The position numbers and the translations under genes were made by a program. This document shows, piece after piece, positions 25,401 through 37,236 of a DNA stretch of 64,000 nucleotides; positions within the stretch are counted from its first letter, which is position 1; the number at the start of each line of letters is the position of its first letter. The stretch is from NCBI GenBank assembly GCA_036852015.1, contig JAANDG010000201.1, positions 124,001 through 188,000 on the forward strand, read 5' to 3'. Below the pieces are notes generated by a model. It saw only the letters and a list, made by a program, of their open reading frames with translations. It searched no databases and was not told the origin of the DNA. The stretch comes from Pelodera strongyloides. Its lineage: Eukaryota > Nematoda > Chromadorea > Rhabditida > Rhabditidae.

Positions 25401-27654
25401 GTTTCTCCGCCCTCTATGTATCCATTGCTCAATGTGGGAAGTGGAGGACAGCGGATCTCTAAAAACAAGAATTCACTTTTCCTTTTTATTGAGCACACGC
25501 AATCTATAGCGGCTATTATGGAAGGACGATTGGGGGGACACAAATAAAAGTCGTAATTTATTTTGATCGATGGCGAGATCAGGATTAATCTGAATTCATA
25601 GAATTCTCCTACATTGTGTGTGCTCAATGTGTTCGGCTTGATGGTTTTTGTTGTGAAAAATCAATATACTATTTTAATCGAGTGCATATTTTAAATAAAC
25701 CTATTTTCTGTTAGAATATCTCGCGATAGACGAATCAGTTTTGAATGTAATGATGTAGAAAACCACCTTCACATCGCGGTTCTTGCCCCGCCCATACTCC
25801 TTCTGCCAAGCACACGCGCTGCATTTGTCCAACTAAGCGGAAGCCTTCCTAAAAATCTTTATGTGATCTGTTTCTTTGGTGAATTGTGTAAATCTTAACA
25901 TTTTTATATTTTTGGTAATTTGTTGTCCAGCAAGCAGCTCGTATCAAATGCCTACCTTGCAAGAATAGGTGACTGTGCTCTCAAATGTCAGTGATGATCC
26001 CAACACACTACCATGGAGGGGATCGGGCGGACGAGGACATTCAGTTGCTGAAGAAAATTGTCGTATTGGAATAAATATAGGGCTTTATCTAAGTAGATAT
26101 CGAAAACTTTCAGAGCTAGTGGTTCTGAGGGTCCGCAACGACGAAGAAAACACAATGCTGGTACCGTAGCTAACCTATAACTGCCAAAAAGTCACGAAAA
26201 CACCAACGTTTGCACACGGGCACTGTCTCTGTCCATTCTCCATCACTGTCACATTTTCTGGAAGTGGGCCCTACGAGTAGATGTCCTGGATTGCAAGAGA
26301 ATTGAACAGTGTGGGGATATTCGAACACATCACCGCTCATTCGTCCGTTCTCCAGTTTTCCCGGATCAGGGCACGTACGCGCTGAAAATCAGGAACTAGC
26401 TAACAATGTCTTAGAATGCACATTTTTTATGATAATATTTAAACAAAGTGTATAAAAAGAATGAGTCGAGGCAGAAACGCACCCTTGCATTTCAGGTCAG
26501 GTCCAAACCACTGTGCCACGTTCTTCCTATTGAGCAAGCATTTTGCAAGAGCGAGTCCCTAAAAAATCCTAAATGTATGATAATCAAAAACGTTTTGAAA
26601 GATGAATTACTTCAAATAATGAGTGATACACACCTTTGAATTGAACCGGTGATACCCGGGAACGCAGGAGTAGGATACCTAAAGGAATTGATTAATTATT
26701 ATTCATATTATTGTGTGAACCTTAACGATAGGCAGATGTAATGATGTTACCTCTGTCTCCAAATCGTACTCCCCCGTATAGGATGCTCCGTCATGCACTG
26801 CATATGGTAATTCCGGCGGAGGACCGCATTTCACTAAATCATTAGAAATCGAACTGAATAATTGCTTCTATAAGTGCATACAGACCGTGCAGTGAATAAT
26901 TATCAGAGGAAGAAATCATCTTACATTGTAGACGGCACACTGGCTGTGTGCCGCTCCACTCCTTGTTTGCTTGACATCGACGTTGTGAAGGCCCGATCAG
27001 GACGTACCCCTAACGAGACCGTTAAAATAAGGAACAATTATGCGTGGATCATGCATGCGCGGCATATTGCATGAAAAATTGCCAAGTGTTGCCAAAGTGT
27101 GAATACAAACCTTGTTACATGTGTATTCAGCATTTGATCCAAACCGATTCTCGTTGGATTGTCGGATCTTGCCGTTGTCAAATACATCCAGAGGATTGCA
27201 TATCGAAGCTTGAAATGACAATCTTTGAGTTTAACTTATATGACTTACTAAATACATAACCTTAGTGTCAAACAAGATCCTATCATCTGTGACATGCGGG
27301 ACTTATCAGGACGAGCAATATAGTTGGCAAAACAGACATGGATTTACGCAAGAGAGACCGCATTCTCCATCACATAAACATCTCTTGTTCTTCTTGCATT
27401 CTTCGTCCGTTTCACATCTTTTCTTACAGTATTGTGGACGTGGATTGGCTGGCAACGGACAGTTCCCATAACTCTCAACTTGAATCGCGCTAAAACTAGG
27501 ATAAATCGTCAGGCAATTTCAATACTTAGTCACCTCTGTTATAATATTATTAAATCTGTTGATGACGATTTATTTAAATATGAAAATCCAGTTTTTCACT
27601 AAAAAAAGAAACTCACATAAATAATAAGATAAATAAGTATTGACTTGGTTGCAT
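13415..27654 (-). CDS. lev-9: LEV-9-like secreted WAP/CCP/Ig synaptic scaffold protein, 38 exons, 1320 aa
   Basis: Exons: 27654-27617, 27489-27338, 27208-27111, 27009-26925, 26833-26751, 26678-26634, 26558-26483, 26381-26208, 26047-25956, 25848-25767, 25458-25374, 25295-25207, 25020-24941, 24858-24762, 24668-24538, 24361-24310, 24204-24101, 23955-23901, 23779-23484, 23360-23243, 23116-22984, 22857-22793, 22715-22557, 22470-22412, 22262-22118, 21907-21762, 21217-21067, 20930-20794, 20697-20617, 20455-20362, 20237-20166, 20030-19923, 14951-14874, 14503-14396, 14234-14161, 14096-13994, 13774-13713, 13570-13415. Signal peptide 1-19; eight-cysteine WAP domain 22-63 ('[11 protein letters not shown]'); CCP1-8 about 66-559; linker with RTKR (575-578) and RPRR (610-613); CCP9-13 to about 963; Ig 964-1067 ('PEDAGIFHC'); four CCPs to about 1302. 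C. elegans LEV-9 (WAP plus eight CCPs) is a secreted factor clustering acetylcholine receptors at neuromuscular junctions. The first half matches it in order; the second half exceeds what I know of LEV-9. Confidence 0.88.
15469..16390 (-). CDS. Three exons giving an alternative C-terminus of the lev-9-like gene (or a nested gene)
   Basis: Exons 16390-16233, 16063-15879 and 15643-15469 join in phase (0, then 2) and end in TAG at 15471-15469. The first exon's acceptor is in phase with the donor of lev-9-like exon 32 (19923). Exons 1-32 plus these three give 3900 bases, 1299 aa. The added 172 residues are hydrophilic: '[20 protein letters not shown]', '[18 protein letters not shown]', an acidic and serine-rich stretch, and a basic end, 'RKRRRRE'. 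I recognise no domain. If used, this tail replaces the last three CCP modules. An independent gene starting at an ATG near 16423 ('MSHLLGSPP') is also possible. Confidence 0.6.
18135..18615. mobile_element. TTAA-flanked hairpin MITE
   Basis: An almost perfect inverted repeat: arm 18135-18350, loop about 18351-18400, arm 18401-18615. The two ends read TTAAAGGGATGGG and CCCATCCCTTTAA, so the outermost bases are TTAA on both sides. TTAA target duplication is characteristic of piggyBac-type transposition. The element carries no transposase and would be non-autonomous. It sits in an intron of the lev-9-like gene and its transcript would form a long stem-loop. Confidence 0.8.
19017..19179 (+). CDS. 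Possible terminal coding exon of a plus-strand gene nested in the lev-9 intron
   Basis: After a strongly pyrimidine-rich tract ending CGTCTTCAG there is an open frame of about 53 codons that ends at TAA. It includes '[20 protein letters not shown]' and '[19 protein letters not shown]', which look protein-like in composition. An upstream plus-strand candidate ('[20 protein letters not shown]', near 18003) is separated from it by the hairpin MITE, and I could not connect the two by splice phase. I recognise no family. It may be a small gene, or a gene broken by the MITE, or chance. Confidence 0.25.
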
Positions 27655-28379
27655 ATCTCGGCAGAGGTCGAGTGATTAAAACATGCTGAGAGATTTCTTA
27701 GCAAGAGAGTGAAAGGTGCTCAAGACAATCGACACGTCGTAACTTATTGTGCATAAACGCAGGAAAGCAGACGGCAAAATGAGAGTCAGGTGGTGCCTCG
27801 AGGGGAATGCTTCGATCGCATAGAAAGAGTTCCACATTTTATAGACATTATGTTATCGATCGAAATGCCCAGCTGGTCTAAAGAATATACAGAATGTATG
27901 AAATTAAATGATTTATTGCTGACAGACAAAAAAAATCAGCACTCGTACAAACAATAACATTGTAAATCAACAAATAAAGATACACGTAGACATGCATACA
28001 TTCTGTTTAATTAGTATTACCAACAAAAAAAAACTATTATATAAATTATAGCCTAATTCGTACCGAGCATGTACATTGTAACCTTTGTGTTGTGGCGCGC
28101 AAACTTGGCTTAATCTAGTAAACGTGTGTGATCATACATTGTGTTGAAGCAAGTCAAAGAAATTAACCAAAAAAATTCCAACATTTATTATTTGTAATTA
28201 ATCGATTAATATCGTTTATCTGATCTTCAAGGATGTAATGACAGTTTGTAGTTTTGTCTAGAAAAATGGACTTGCGATGTACTTAAGGTATAGAAACGAT
28301 TAGAGCACGGTTAGAAATTACAAATGAATTAACTTAACATGAATTAATCGAAATATGACGAAAAATATTGAAGAGTCTA

Positions 28380-29520
28380 CTCATCCTACTTAATTCAGGA
28401 ATATCACCCCGGGAGAGACTGCACCCTAACTAACTTTCACTAACATGGATTAATTGTTATGACGAAAAATATTTAAGCTTCACGCTAATTATCCTACTTA
28501 ATTCATGAGGCTACGCAACGGTTCCGCAGGAATATCTCCCGAGAGAATGCACCCTAACATGGATTAATTGATATGAAGAAAAATATTTAAGCTTCACGCT
28601 AATTATCCTACTTAATTCCTGCGGCTACGCAACGGTGCCGCAGGAATATCACTCGAGAGAATGCACCCTAACTTACACTAACATGGATTAACTGATATGA
28701 CGAAAAATATTTAAGCTTCACGCTAATTATCCTACTTAATTCATGAGGCTACGCAACGGTTCCGCAGGAATATCTCCCGAGAGAATGCACCCTAACATGG
28801 ATTAATTGATATGAAGGAAAATATTTAAGCTTCACGCTAATTATCCTACTTAATTCCTGCGGCTACGCAACGGTGCCGCAGGAATATCTCCCGAGAGAAT
28901 GCACCGTACCATGGATTACTTGATCTGAGGAAAAAATTTAAGCTTCACGCTAATTATTACAAAATTCCTACGGCTTCGCAACGGTGCCGCAGGAATATCA
29001 CTCGAGAGAATGCACCCTAACTTACACTAACATGGATTAACTGATATGACGAAAAATATTTAAGCTTTACGCTAATTATCCTACTTAATTCCTGCGGCTA
29101 CGCAACGGTGCCGCAGGAATATCTCCCGAGAGAATGCACCGTACCATGGATTACTTGATCTGACGAAAATATTTAAGCTTCACGCTAATTATTACAAAAT
29201 TCCTACGGCTTCGCAACGGTGACGCAGGAATATCACTCAAGAGAATGCACCCTAACTAACACTAACATGGATTAACTGATATGACGAAAAATATTTAAGC
29301 TTCACGCTAATTATCCTACTGCAATGTTATTTAAGCTTCACGCGAATTCTCCTACTTATTTCCTGCGGCTACGCAACGGTGCCGCAGGAATATCGCTCGA
29401 GAGAATGCACCGTAACATGGATTAATTTCTATGACAAAAAATATTTAAGATTCACGCTAATTATACTACAAAATTCCTGCGGCTTCGCAACGGTGCCGCA
29501 GGAATATCACTCGAGAGAAG
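28380..29520. repeat. Satellite array A, units of about 114-125 bp with a hairpin core
   Basis: About nine diverged tandem units. Recurrent words are 'AATATTTAAGCTTCACGC', 'TAATTATCCTACTTAATTC', then a palindromic core CCTGCGGC...GCCGCAGG around ACGCAACGGT, then 'GAGAGAATGCACC' and 'ACTAACATGGATTAA'. The AAGCTT word gives a HindIII site in most units. Unit length varies because a short 'ACTTACACT' segment is present or absent. No coding potential. Confidence 0.9.
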
Positions 29521-29743
29521 AGAGAATGCACGCCCAAAAGTCCAAGAAATCGATACAGGAGCAGGTTGACGTCACAGAGAAATATTCTCGTTAACACTTC
29601 AATTAGCTACTGCCAAAGTTTGTGCGCAAAGTTTTCACTGGGAAGCGAGCTAGGACCGAAAAGCCGAAAATGTACTAAAAATGGCATAAAAATCAATAAA
29701 TCGATAGTTAAAAATCAATATTTCAACCAAAACAAATTCACTT

Positions 29744-30991
29744 AAGTATAGTATAGTATAGTGGCCTCCAGGGATAAGGCAAATGGGCAAAGCCAAACCA
29801 GATGGCATTTATGCACGGATTCATGTCCAGTTTAGGTTTAGAACATCTGGACTTCTATGAATTTGACACAAAATGTTAGAACATCTGGACTTCTATGACT
29901 TTGACACAAAATGTTAGAACATCTGGACTTCTATGAATTTGACCAAAATGTTAAAGTGGAAATAACAAAATTCGGACAAAGGGACAACAACGACAACAAA
30001 GCAAATAACAATGAGAGTAATAAAGTGCAGGTAACAAGCGAAAAAAACTATGTACAACAATGGAATGGAGGTACATGTGAATAACTAAGGGTGATTGTTT
30101 CTATTTGCTACTTCATAAAGCTCGATTAAATCAAGCTCGTCAATGCGGCTTTTAAAAGAATCAACGGAACTCGAAAGAACAATACAATCAGGAAGTAGGT
30201 TCCACAAACGAGTGGCCCTGTGCTTAAACGATAACAGAGACTGGGTAAGTTTAACAGAATCCTGAATAAGAGTTAAAGAGTTACCATTTCGACGTGGTCT
30301 GTGATTCACCTGAAACATGTTGGCCAAAACCGGATGTGCGTTATAACCTCGGACAATTTTAAAACATTCAGTGAGACCGAACACAATTCTACGATCATGG
30401 AGAGATTTGAGACCAAAAACAACAAGACGTTCAGGATAGGAAAACGAGTTATAATAGTCATTGTCAATTCTACGAAGCACACGTTTAGTAAAACCTTTTC
30501 AATAGCGTCAATCTGACTTTTCAGGTACGGCGACCAAACGGAGGTTGCATTGTTGCATACTCAAGCAGGGGCCTACAATAAGCATAAGCTTTACGATAAA
30601 CATCAATGCTATGTGGACAAATGGAGCGAAGTATGGATTAGCAGAACAAGAAGAAGTACTAATTCTTTGCTTAATATGAGCCTTAAAACATAAATCCGGA
30701 ATCCGGAGAAAACAAAACACCAAGATCACGAATAACATCAGTTACTGGTGGAATGAGCGTATTATTTAAACGAAGAGGAAAAGACTGGTGGGTCTTAGTA
30801 GTCACAGAAAAATGTTGACACTTTGTCTCAGAAATGGTCATTTTCCATATCTCCGCCCAAATGGAAATATTGCCAAATATCTTATTGCCAGGTTCTTTTT
30901 GAAAACCATTCCAGACAGGCCCGGGCCCTAGTTTTGGCATAACACGGGAAATCTTAACATCATCCGCGTACATAACAATCAAGCTATCAAT
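29744..30991 (-). pseudogene. 5'-truncated, frameshifted CR1/jockey-like LINE
   Basis: Reading on the minus strand, the copy begins abruptly at about 30991 inside the polymerase domain with 'LIVMYADDVKIS', which holds the YADD catalytic box. It continues as 'ISIWAEIWKMTISETKCQ', 'VIRDLGVLFSPD', a frameshift near 30690, 'FKAHIKQRIS', then after further breaks 'VLRRIDNDYYNSFSYPERL' and 'HRATRLWNLLPD'. Its 3' UTR has a 38-bp tandem repeat, and the element ends in a short (ACTAT)n tail at 29746-29761. It lies between the two satellite arrays. 5' truncation is normal for LINE insertion; the frameshifts show it is dead. Confidence 0.85.
29837..29950. repeat. 38-bp tandem repeat, three copies, in the LINE 3' UTR
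   Basis: The unit 'GTTAGAACATCTGGACTTCT' plus 'ATGAATTTGACACAAAAT' occurs three times with one or two changes and a two-base deletion in the last copy. Confidence 0.85.
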
Positions 30992-32160
30992 CTATGCGTA
31001 AAATTACGCATCAACCATCTCCTGATTGGCTTTGACCATCTCCGGATTCAAATGCAAATATGTAGATTTGGGTGAAACGTATCAGTGGTATTTTACGGTT
31101 CGACTCTCAACTAAGCGCCCATCTCCGAAATACGCATGGGAATTATACCCTGATAACCTAACACCTACCCTTCATCTCTCGTACTCCTTGGTGGTACGAA
31201 GTAATAACTATTATGAATTATGACATGTTCGAATTATGATTAGGGTACCCAATTGTTTATTATGTCTTTGCGATATATAAAAGTATAGATGCACTGAAAT
31301 GTTTATTAAATTTTTCGGGTGCAAATAGAGAGAAATAGAGAGAAGTTGTATATGTTGAATGACGTTGTCGGAGGTTCCATCAAAGAGTCGGGTTTTCTTT
31401 AATTGTTTTTTTCATCATCAATAGAGCGTATGTTATGTAGATTCAAGGGTGAAGTAGAGGAAGAAGTCCATCTGCATCTGAAATACTAAGTCACTAATTA
31501 TTTCAATTATTATATGTAATTATAAAACAATTAAAGGACTACAAATATATGTTCCTTCTTGCGTGAAAAGTTCAAGATTCGCCAACTTTCAAAAAAAAGT
31601 ATCTTATTACATTATGAAAACACACATTTTCAGAGAATCCTGAGCAGTGGTTGGAAGTGGAGTACCAAGTTTGTACGTTTGTAGTTTAGATCATATGCCT
31701 AAATGGAAAAAATAAGACGCATTTAAGATGGAAAAAGTTTGAAGAATTCTGGAAAAAGTTGGTTCAAGTTGGAAACGCGAGAAAAGTTGATAGATCATGC
31801 CAAAAGGGAGGCCACAGACAAGCATAGCTGAATATCCTGCTTTTCAGCATTATGCTGAATTATGCAAATGTTGCATCTTGAACCTAACTTTTCCGGAATT
31901 CTTCAAACTTTTCCCAACTCGAACGCGCCAATAAAGCCAAATTACATTTGCTGAGTAACTTTTCACCTGCAAGTATTTACCATTGATTTAATAAATAACT
32001 ATTATTAACGAACCTTAGAACATGCGAAAAGCAGCACTGGGAGTGACGAAGAAGGCTTCGAAGAGAGGCCGATATAGCATAACTCATTCCATACGGCGAA
32101 CTGCCTCATCTAAATTAGACAAGAGACAGAACCGAGAACCGCAGGAAAACTTTTAGTAGA
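30992..32160. other. Non-repetitive spacer between LINE and satellite array B
   Basis: AT-rich DNA with no convincing exon or RNA gene. Confidence 0.5.
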
Positions 32161-32164
32161 CTAT

Positions 32165-35100
32165 TGTTTATCACTAACTTACACTAACATGGATTAATTG
32201 AAATACGACGAAAAATATTAAAGAGACGCTAAATCACATTCCTACTACTTAATTCTTGCGGCCACTTACACTAACATGTGGACTAATTGATATATATTGG
32301 AGCAATTATCCGACTTAATTCAGGACCCTCACTTACACTAACATGTGGATTAATTGATATCGGGAAAAATATTGGAACAATTATCCTACTTAATTCAGGA
32401 CCCTCACTTACACTAACATGTGGACTAATTGATATATATTGAAGCAATTATCCTACTGAATTCCTGAGGCCACGTAATGGTGCCGCAGGACCCTCACTTA
32501 CACTAACATTTGGACTAATTGATATATTTTGGAGCAATTATCCTACTGAATTCCTGCGGCCACGCAATGGTGCCGCAGGACCCTCAATTACACTAACATG
32601 TGGACTAATTGATATATATTGGAACATTTATCCTACTGAATTCCTACGGAAACGCAATGTTGCCGCAGTACCCTCACTTAGACTAACATGTGGACTAATT
32701 GATATATATTGGAGCAATTATCCTACTGAATTCCTGCGGACACGCAATGGTGCCGCAGGACCCTCACTTACACTAACATGTGGACTAATTGATATATATT
32801 GAAGCAATTATCCTACTGAATTCCTGAGGCCACGCAATGGTGCCGCAGGACCCTCACTTACACTAACATGTGGACTAATTGATATATATTGGAGCAATTA
32901 TCCTACTGAATTCCTGCGGCAACGCAATGGTGCCGCAGGACCCTCACTTACACTAACATGTGGACTAATTGATATATATTGGAGCAATTATCCTAGTGAA
33001 TTCCTGCGGCCACGCAATGGTGCCGCAGGACCCTCACTTACACTAACATTTGGACTAATTGATATATGTTGGAACAATTATCCTACTGAATTCCTGCGGA
33101 AACGCAATGGTGCCGCAGTACCCTCACTTAGACTAACATGTGGACTAATTGATATATATTGGAGCAATTATCCTACTAAATTCCTGCGGCCACGCAATGG
33201 CGCCGCAGGACCCCCACTTACACTAACATGTGGACTAATTGATGTATATTGGAGCAATTATCCGACTTAATTCAGGACCCTCACTTACACTAACATGTGG
33301 ATTAATTGAAATGGGGAAAAATATAGGAGCAATTATCAATTCAGGACCCTCAGTTACACTAACATGTGGACTAATTGATATATATTGGAGCAATTATCCT
33401 ACTGAATTCCTGCGGAAACGCAATGGTGCCGCAGTACCCTCACTTAGACTAACATGTGGACTAATTGATATATATTGGAGCAATTATCCTACTGAATTCC
33501 TGCGGACACGCAATGGTGCCGCAGGACCCTCACTTACACTAACATGTGGACTAATTGATATATATTGAAGCAATTATCCTACTGAATTCCTGAGGCCACG
33601 CAATGGTGCCGCAGGACCCTCACTTACACTAACATGTGGACTAATTGATATATATTGGAAGCAATTATCCTACTGAATTCCTGAGGCCACGCAATGGTGC
33701 CGCAGGACCCTCACTTACACTAACATGTGGACTAATTGATATATATTGGAGCAATTATCCTACTGAATTCCTGCGGACACGCAATGGTGCCGCAGGACCC
33801 TCACTTACACTAACATGTGGACTAATTGATATATATTGAAGCAATTATCCTACTGAATTCCTGAGGCCACGCAATGGTGCCGCAGGACCCTCACTTACAC
33901 TAACATGTGGACTAATTGATATATATATTGGAGCAATTATCCTACTGAATTCCTGCGGCCACGCAATGGTGCCGCAGGACCCTCACTTACACTAACATGT
34001 GGACTAATTGATATATATTGGAGCAATTATCCTACTGAATTCCTGCGGCCACGCAATGGTGCCGCAGGACCCTCACTTACACTAACATGTGGACTAATTG
34101 ATATATATTGGAGCAATTATCCTACTGAATTCCTGCGGCCACGCAATGGTGCCGCAGGACCCTCACTTACACTAACATGTGGACTAATTGATATATATTG
34201 AAGCAATTATCCTACTGAATTCCTGAGGCCACGCAAAGGTGCCGCAGGACCCTCACTTACACTAACATGTGGACTAATTGATATATATTGGAGCAATTAT
34301 CCTACTTAATTCAGGACCCTCGCTTACACTAACATGTGGACTAATTGATATGGGGAAAAATATAGGAGCAATTATCCTACTTAATTCAGGACCCTCAGTT
34401 ACACTAACATGTGGACTAATTGATATATATATATTGGATCAATTATCCTACTAAATTCCTGCGGCCACGCAATGGCGCCGCAGGACCCCCACTAACACTA
34501 ACATGTGGACTAATTGATATATATTGGAGCAATTATCCTACTTAATTCAGGACCCTCGCTTACACTAACATGTGGATTAATTGAAATGGGGAAAAATATA
34601 GGAGCAATTATCCTACTTAATGCAGGACCCTCAGTTACACTAACATGTGGACTAATTGATATATATTAGAGCAATTATCCTACTGAATTCCTGCGGCCAC
34701 GCAATGGTGCCGCAGGACCCTCAGTTACACTAACATGTGGACTAATTGATATATATTGGAGCAATGATCCTACTATATTCCTGCGGCCACGCAATGGTGC
34801 CGCAGGACCCTCACTTACACTAACATGTGGACTAATTGATATATATTGGAGCAATTATCCTACTTAATTCAGGACCCTCACTTACACTAACATGTGGACT
34901 AATTGATATATATTGGAGCAATTATCCTACTGAATTCCTGCGGACACGCAAGGGCCGCAGAAGCCTAAGCACTTACCTACTAACATGTGGACTAATTGAT
35001 ATATTATTGGAGCAATTATCCTACTGAATTCCTGCGGCCACGCAATGGTGCCGCAGGACCCTCACTTACACTAACATGTGGACTAATTGATATATATTTA

Positions 35101-35720
35101 TCCACTGAATTCCACACCTACCCTGAACTCCTGCAACTTACACTAACATGTGGAATTGGTGAATTATCCTACTGGAGCACTTTATAATACGTATTAAATG
35201 TTATGGATCAACGAGTGGTAGGAAAAAAGAAGAAAGTTCTCGGGGTAGTTGCTGTTAGCTCGTAAACCAAAAGGTACCCTAAGATGTTGGTGCGGTAAGG
35301 ACACCATCATACTAACAAGGGACCGTGTACTAACAAGGGACCGTGCTAACAAGGGACCGTGCTAACAAGGGACCGTGCTAACAAGGGACTAATTGATATA
35401 TATTGGAGCAATTATCCTACTGAATTCCTGCGGACACGCAATGGTGCCGCAGGACCCTCACTTACACTAACATGTGGACTAATTGATATATTGTGTATCG
35501 GAGCAATTATCCTACTGAATTCCTGCGGCCACGCAATGGTGCCGCAGGACCCTCACTTACACTAACATGTGGACTAATTGATATATTGTTATCGGAGCAA
35601 TTATCCTACTGAATTCCTGCGGCCACGCAATGGTGCCGCAGGACCCTCACTTACATTAACATATGGACTAATTGATATATATCGTTATCGGAGCAATTAT
35701 CCTACTGAATTCCTCCTACT
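32165..35720. repeat. Satellite array B, 90-bp units with a hairpin core
   Basis: More than 30 head-to-tail units. The consensus order is 'CCCTCACTTACACTAACATG', 'TGGACTAATTGATATATATT', 'GGAGCAATTATCCTACTGAA', 'TTCCTGCGGCCACGCAATGG', 'TGCCGCAGGA'. The period is 90 bases exactly (for example 32761 to 32851). Each full unit carries TCCTGCGGC/GCCGCAGGA arms around an 11-base loop. Shorter units lacking the hairpin are interspersed ('TACTTAATTCAGGACCCTC'). A non-satellite insertion with 16-bp repeats interrupts it at about 35165-35390. Reading frames through the array are by-products of the 90-base period. Confidence 0.95.
35309..35391. repeat. Short tandem repeat, about 16-bp unit, five copies
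   Basis: 'GCTAACAAGGGACCGT' and a 'TACTAACAAGGGACCG' variant repeat in direct orientation inside the interruption of array B. The last copy fuses directly to a satellite unit at 'GGGACTAATTGAT'. Confidence 0.85.
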
Positions 35721-36930
35721 GAATTATTTCAAATTCCCAGATGGCGTTTTTTTCAGCTATTTTACTAATACTAGGTCAACCGCCATGTGCGGCTTTTTCC
35801 ATACAAAATCAAAAAAAAATTCTTAGTTCGCACACATTTTTTGTAATACGCACTTATTTGTTTGTGTTTTTATATTTATTTTCGTTGATAATTGTTTTTA
35901 AACTATTTTTGGTGAAAAAACCCAAAACGGGTGATATTTCGCTTTAAAAACTAATAAATAAAAGTCACCCATTCTCCCCGACATCCCCGTTTTGCGTTCG
36001 AACCAACATGTAGAAAGTAGACAATGGCACAGATCAAATTCCAACGTCCCCAAATTCTCGTCCAGCATTGAAGTCAGTGCCCGATCGAGTTGTTTCTGAA
36101 AAAAAAGACAAAAGGTAAAATTTGAGATAAAAAATATCTTTCATTCTGTCATGTTCATGTGAAAAGAAAATTTAGCTTTTCATGAGACTAATGCACAATA
36201 AAACCTTATAGAAACATTTAACCCCAACGCCAATTAGGAATTAGAATTATGCATAAACAAAGAGGGCTAATGGCTGAACCAGCTCCCGTCATACATATTA
36301 GAAATGGGAAGGCCGGAGATGACACGAGAAACTAGTCAGAAACGCATAACAAATAGCGAAAACGTTGACAGCCGCCTTCGGACCCAACAGGTTTACGCTC
36401 TGCCAATCGAAAAAATCCACAAAAACCAACCTTATGCTTCAATTCTACTTCCCGCAGATGACGTTAGTAGAGTAACAGGGTGTGGCGTTTCTTTGGGTGC
36501 GTAGGTTTTCATTCTTCCCGGGAAATTAAAATGTTTCCTTGATTCCAGGTCCTTGTGGTTTATATTGATTGTGCCGATGCTGACAATAGTATTGTTTTAT
36601 TATTTTAAAAAAATTATTATGGCGCGTATGTTTTAGGAAAGCACAGCTGCTGGAAAAGACGGTTTTAGAGATGATAATGGATAATATCATTACTTGTTGT
36701 GCTCCAAGTATTTACTGTGAAGTCCTGTATCATTTTCGATCAATTGCAGTACGTCTTTGTTCATGGTTTCCAAGTTCCAACCTCGCCCTCACAGGAAACA
36801 TTTCGGTTTAGACAGTCAACCCCGATTGTCGATTTATGGTGTTAATCGAATCAGTTTTTCATGCTGAGGAAGATAAAAGCAAAATTAAGCGTCGGTCACT
36901 AAAAATAAAAAAGTTATGACATGGTGAAAT
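35721..36930. other. Spacer, no gene seen
   Basis: AT-rich DNA after array B. Short frames only, none linked by splice sites or resembling a known family. Confidence 0.5.
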
Positions 36931-36939
36931 TTTTTATAC

Positions 36940-37236
36940 ATTTGGCCATGTCTCACTGGCAAAGTTCTCGTCTCTCACGGGTTTGAATCCCGTCCAATAC
37001 TAACATCGCGCTAACCTGTCACGGCGCCGGGAATAAGGTTAGGGCACTTTCCTTGCCTAGCCTTTGGACGGCCATTTTGCTCTATAATATATGTATTCCG
37101 ATTCCCTGCATTCGACCATTCGACAATAGTCGTTCCCTGCTCTCTACCCAGTAGTTCGCTCTACGGGGCCAATCGGCCAAGAACACCGCCCTGGATTGGA
37201 GCTACAATGAAGGCCCCAATCTTCTGACAAAAAAAG
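36940..37236 (+). mobile_element. Candidate tRNA-derived SINE
   Basis: A stretch reading 'ATGTCTCACTGGCAAAG' resembles a degenerate tRNA A box. It is followed by 'GGGTTTGAATCCCGTCC', a good B box inside a T-arm-like palindrome. The anticodon-to-T-arm spacing is too short for a functional tRNA. An unrelated body of about 230 bp follows and ends in a CAAAAAAAG tail. Head plus body plus A-rich tail is the layout of a tRNA-derived SINE. A single copy is visible, so repetition in the genome is untested. Confidence 0.4.

Noticed and set aside
33239..35826. Open frames of 60-110 codons across the 90-bp array
   Set aside because: They follow from the repeat period being divisible by three, break at random units and lack start or splice context.
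36940..37000. Functional tRNA gene
   Set aside because: The A and B boxes are too close, no complete cloverleaf can be drawn and the acceptor stem is missing.
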